From Rhodoluna sp. (GTDB taxonomy: Bacteria; Actinomycetota; Actinomycetes; Actinomycetales; Microbacteriaceae), in contig JAEMTJ010000021.1 of NCBI GenBank assembly GCA_016462375.1, forward strand, positions 1 to 24,088: 24,088 nucleotides of DNA, written 5' to 3'. Positions 23,701-24,088 of the stretch are shown here, piece after piece (the first letter of the stretch is position 1; the number at the start of each line of letters is the position of its first letter). The translations under genes and the position numbers were made by a program. The notes beneath the pieces are model-generated. The model had not been told where the DNA came from, did no database searches, and worked only from the letters and a program-made list of their open reading frames with translations.

Positions 23701-24088
23701 TGATGATTTTGAAGACCAGCATCATTCACACACGATTCCTACCCTTGCAGAATGGCCACAGCGTCAACTGTTGAGCCTTGAACGAGAGATGCTAGGGCTA
23801 TATGTCAGCGCTCATCCGCTTCAGGGAGCTGAAAGTAAGTTGCGATCGAGTGCAACAGAATCGATTACATCTTTTATCACCCGTAAAGATTTCTCTGAAG
23901 CAGAGCCTGTGACATTAGCCGGTCTTATCACATCGGTTGAAGTGAAGACCGCAAGATCCTCGGGCAACGTATATGCGAACGTAACAGTGGAAGATCTTGA
24001 TGCTGAAGTCACACTGATGATATTTAGCAAAACCTATTTGGAGAATGTTGACAAACTTAAGGTAGACGGCCTTGTCGCAATTAGAGGG
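20774..24088 (+). CDS. dnaE: DNA polymerase III alpha subunit DnaE (5' part, runs off window)
   Basis: DnaE is the replicative polymerase. The frame is open from ATG 20774 to the window end, 1105 codons; the protein continues beyond. An N-terminal PHP domain (about 8-280) keeps all nine metal ligands expected for an active 3'-5' exonuclease: H12, H14, D21, H46, E71, H102, C152, D220 and H222. The polymerase core has RVGPGRGSAAGSL, the catalytic D411 and D413 in PDIDVDFDD, and D612 in KMDFLGLRNL. The helix-hairpin-helix region and the start of the OB fold (about 1040 on) are visible. An acidic segment of about 37 residues (about 490-527) appears inserted where homologues run straight on. It is the DnaE1 type rather than the error-prone DnaE2, judging by the intact PHP site. 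Confidence 0.97.
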   Translation, partial: MSSENGNFVHLHVHTEYSMLDGAAKVDKLLDKAVDFGMPAIAITDHGNNFGAFDFWEQATKKGIKPIIGIEAYLAPGSRLDKSRTYWADGGEDDLSKGAYSHLTMLSTDNDSMLNLFKLSSYAWLEGYYFQPRMDRELLSKYSKGIIATSGCASGEVQTRLRLGQYKEALEAAAEFRDIFGKENYYIEIMDHGASVERRSFSDLIKLSKDLGIALVATNDLHYTDAGHADAQEALLCVQTGTKLTDEKRFKFDGEGYYLKSAKAMRELFAEFPEACDNTLLIAERCEINFTKRNLMPRFSVPEGQSEASWFEAEVMRGMHERFGKEIDVLYLERVAFEIEVIKNMNFPGYFLVVADFIAWARAQGIRVGPGRGSAAGSLVAFALGITALDPIKYGLLFERFLNPGRVSLPDIDVDFDDRRRGEVIRYVTQKYGDDRVAQIITYGTIKAKQSLKDAARVLGMDYSVGEKLTKAMPRMVLGKDMTLSEMVEDPNNRSVAESSLDDLLEDDFDEETPDFEPVAIEPTAFDSKSRYKEAAEFRRLLEEDPDARKTFDLARGLEGLKRQTSVHAAGVIMSAEPLLDVIPLIRRDDDGAIITAFAQHPCEELGLVKMDFLGLRNLTVLDRAIENAMSNRGVSVVLEDLDLDGDETTYEMLSRGDTLGVFQLDGGQMRSLLRLLKPSKFEHISAAIALYRPGPMGMGSHTSYAQRKNGKEKNIPIHPSLEAPLSEVLDPTYGLIVYQEQVMAVAQKVAKFSLAQADELRRAMGKKKKDELDAQKVSFEDGMKENGYVEDAIEKLWETLLPFADYAFNKAHSAAYGVLSYWTAYMKANFPQEYMAALLTSVRSSRDRLSIYLSESRRAGIQVLAPDVNDSIADFRAVGSDIRFGLEAIRNVGIGVVQEIVRTRESEGRFTSFQDFIAKVPASVCSKKVIESLIKAGAFDSFGISRRSLFEAHEQIIDAELKAKKSKSTGEIDLFDDFEDQHHSHTIPTLAEWPQRQLLSLEREMLGLYVSAHPLQGAESKLRSSATESITSFITRKDFSEAEPVTLAGLITSVEVKTARSSGNVYANVTVEDLDAEVTLMIFSKTYLENVDKLKVDGLVAIRG

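Noticed and set aside
1..24088. Mobile elements, CRISPR arrays, tRNA or rRNA genes, or a novel defence system
   Set aside because: No transposase, integrase, spaced repeat array, cloverleaf or rRNA sequence was seen; nearly all bases are in recognisable core genes.

Overview
The window is a 24-kb stretch of chromosome from an actinobacterium with fairly low GC, roughly mid-40s to 50% by eye. It carries the division and cell wall (dcw) cluster. Four things point to Actinobacteria: a DUF3040 membrane protein next to mraZ, no ftsA between ftsQ and ftsZ, the order ftsZ-yggS-sepF-yggT-divIVA after the cluster, and FtsZ and MurG motifs of the actinobacterial kind. The low GC, compact genes and an unusual MurE specificity motif would fit a small-genome Microbacteriaceae-like freshwater lineage such as Rhodoluna/Aquiluna. 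That placement is inference and no marker here proves it.

Layout. Positions 1-1057 (minus strand) hold an almost complete polyprenyl diphosphate synthase, divergent from everything else. A short DUF3040 gene (1116-1487) follows and ends at a strong intrinsic terminator (1521-1550). The cluster proper starts with a promoter overlapped by four 10-bp MraZ-box-like repeats (1651-1690), then mraZ, then a 101-nt gap that can fold into a long helix around a C4/G4 hairpin. This gap looks like the actinobacterial mraW leader RNA. From rsmH (2262) to ftsQ (15724) the genes run without a real break: rsmH-ftsL-ftsI-murE-murF-mraY-murD-ftsW-murG-murC-ftsQ. Most junctions are ATGA or short overlaps, or stop-start abutments. 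A 143-nt gap with its own leader features precedes ftsZ. After that come yggS, sepF, yggT, divIVA/wag31, lspA, an RluD-type pseudouridine synthase and the first 1105 codons of dnaE, which runs off the right end.

Function. MurE, MurF, MurD and MurC build the UDP-MurNAc-pentapeptide. MraY and MurG make lipid I and lipid II. FtsW and FtsI polymerise and crosslink at the septum. FtsQ and FtsL belong to the divisome core. FtsZ, SepF and DivIVA provide the ring, its membrane tether and the polar growth scaffold. The polyprenyl synthase at the left edge makes isoprenoid chains that could feed the lipid carrier or quinones; its chain length cannot be read from sequence.

No tRNA, rRNA, CRISPR array, insertion sequence or phage gene was seen. 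No gap between genes exceeds 300 bases. The region is mostly ordinary core genome. The points worth a second look are regulatory (MraZ boxes, rsmH leader RNA, ftsZ leader, a shared promoter block) and a few protein oddities (MurE DHHPR motif, DnaE acidic insert, FtsW SRD motif).
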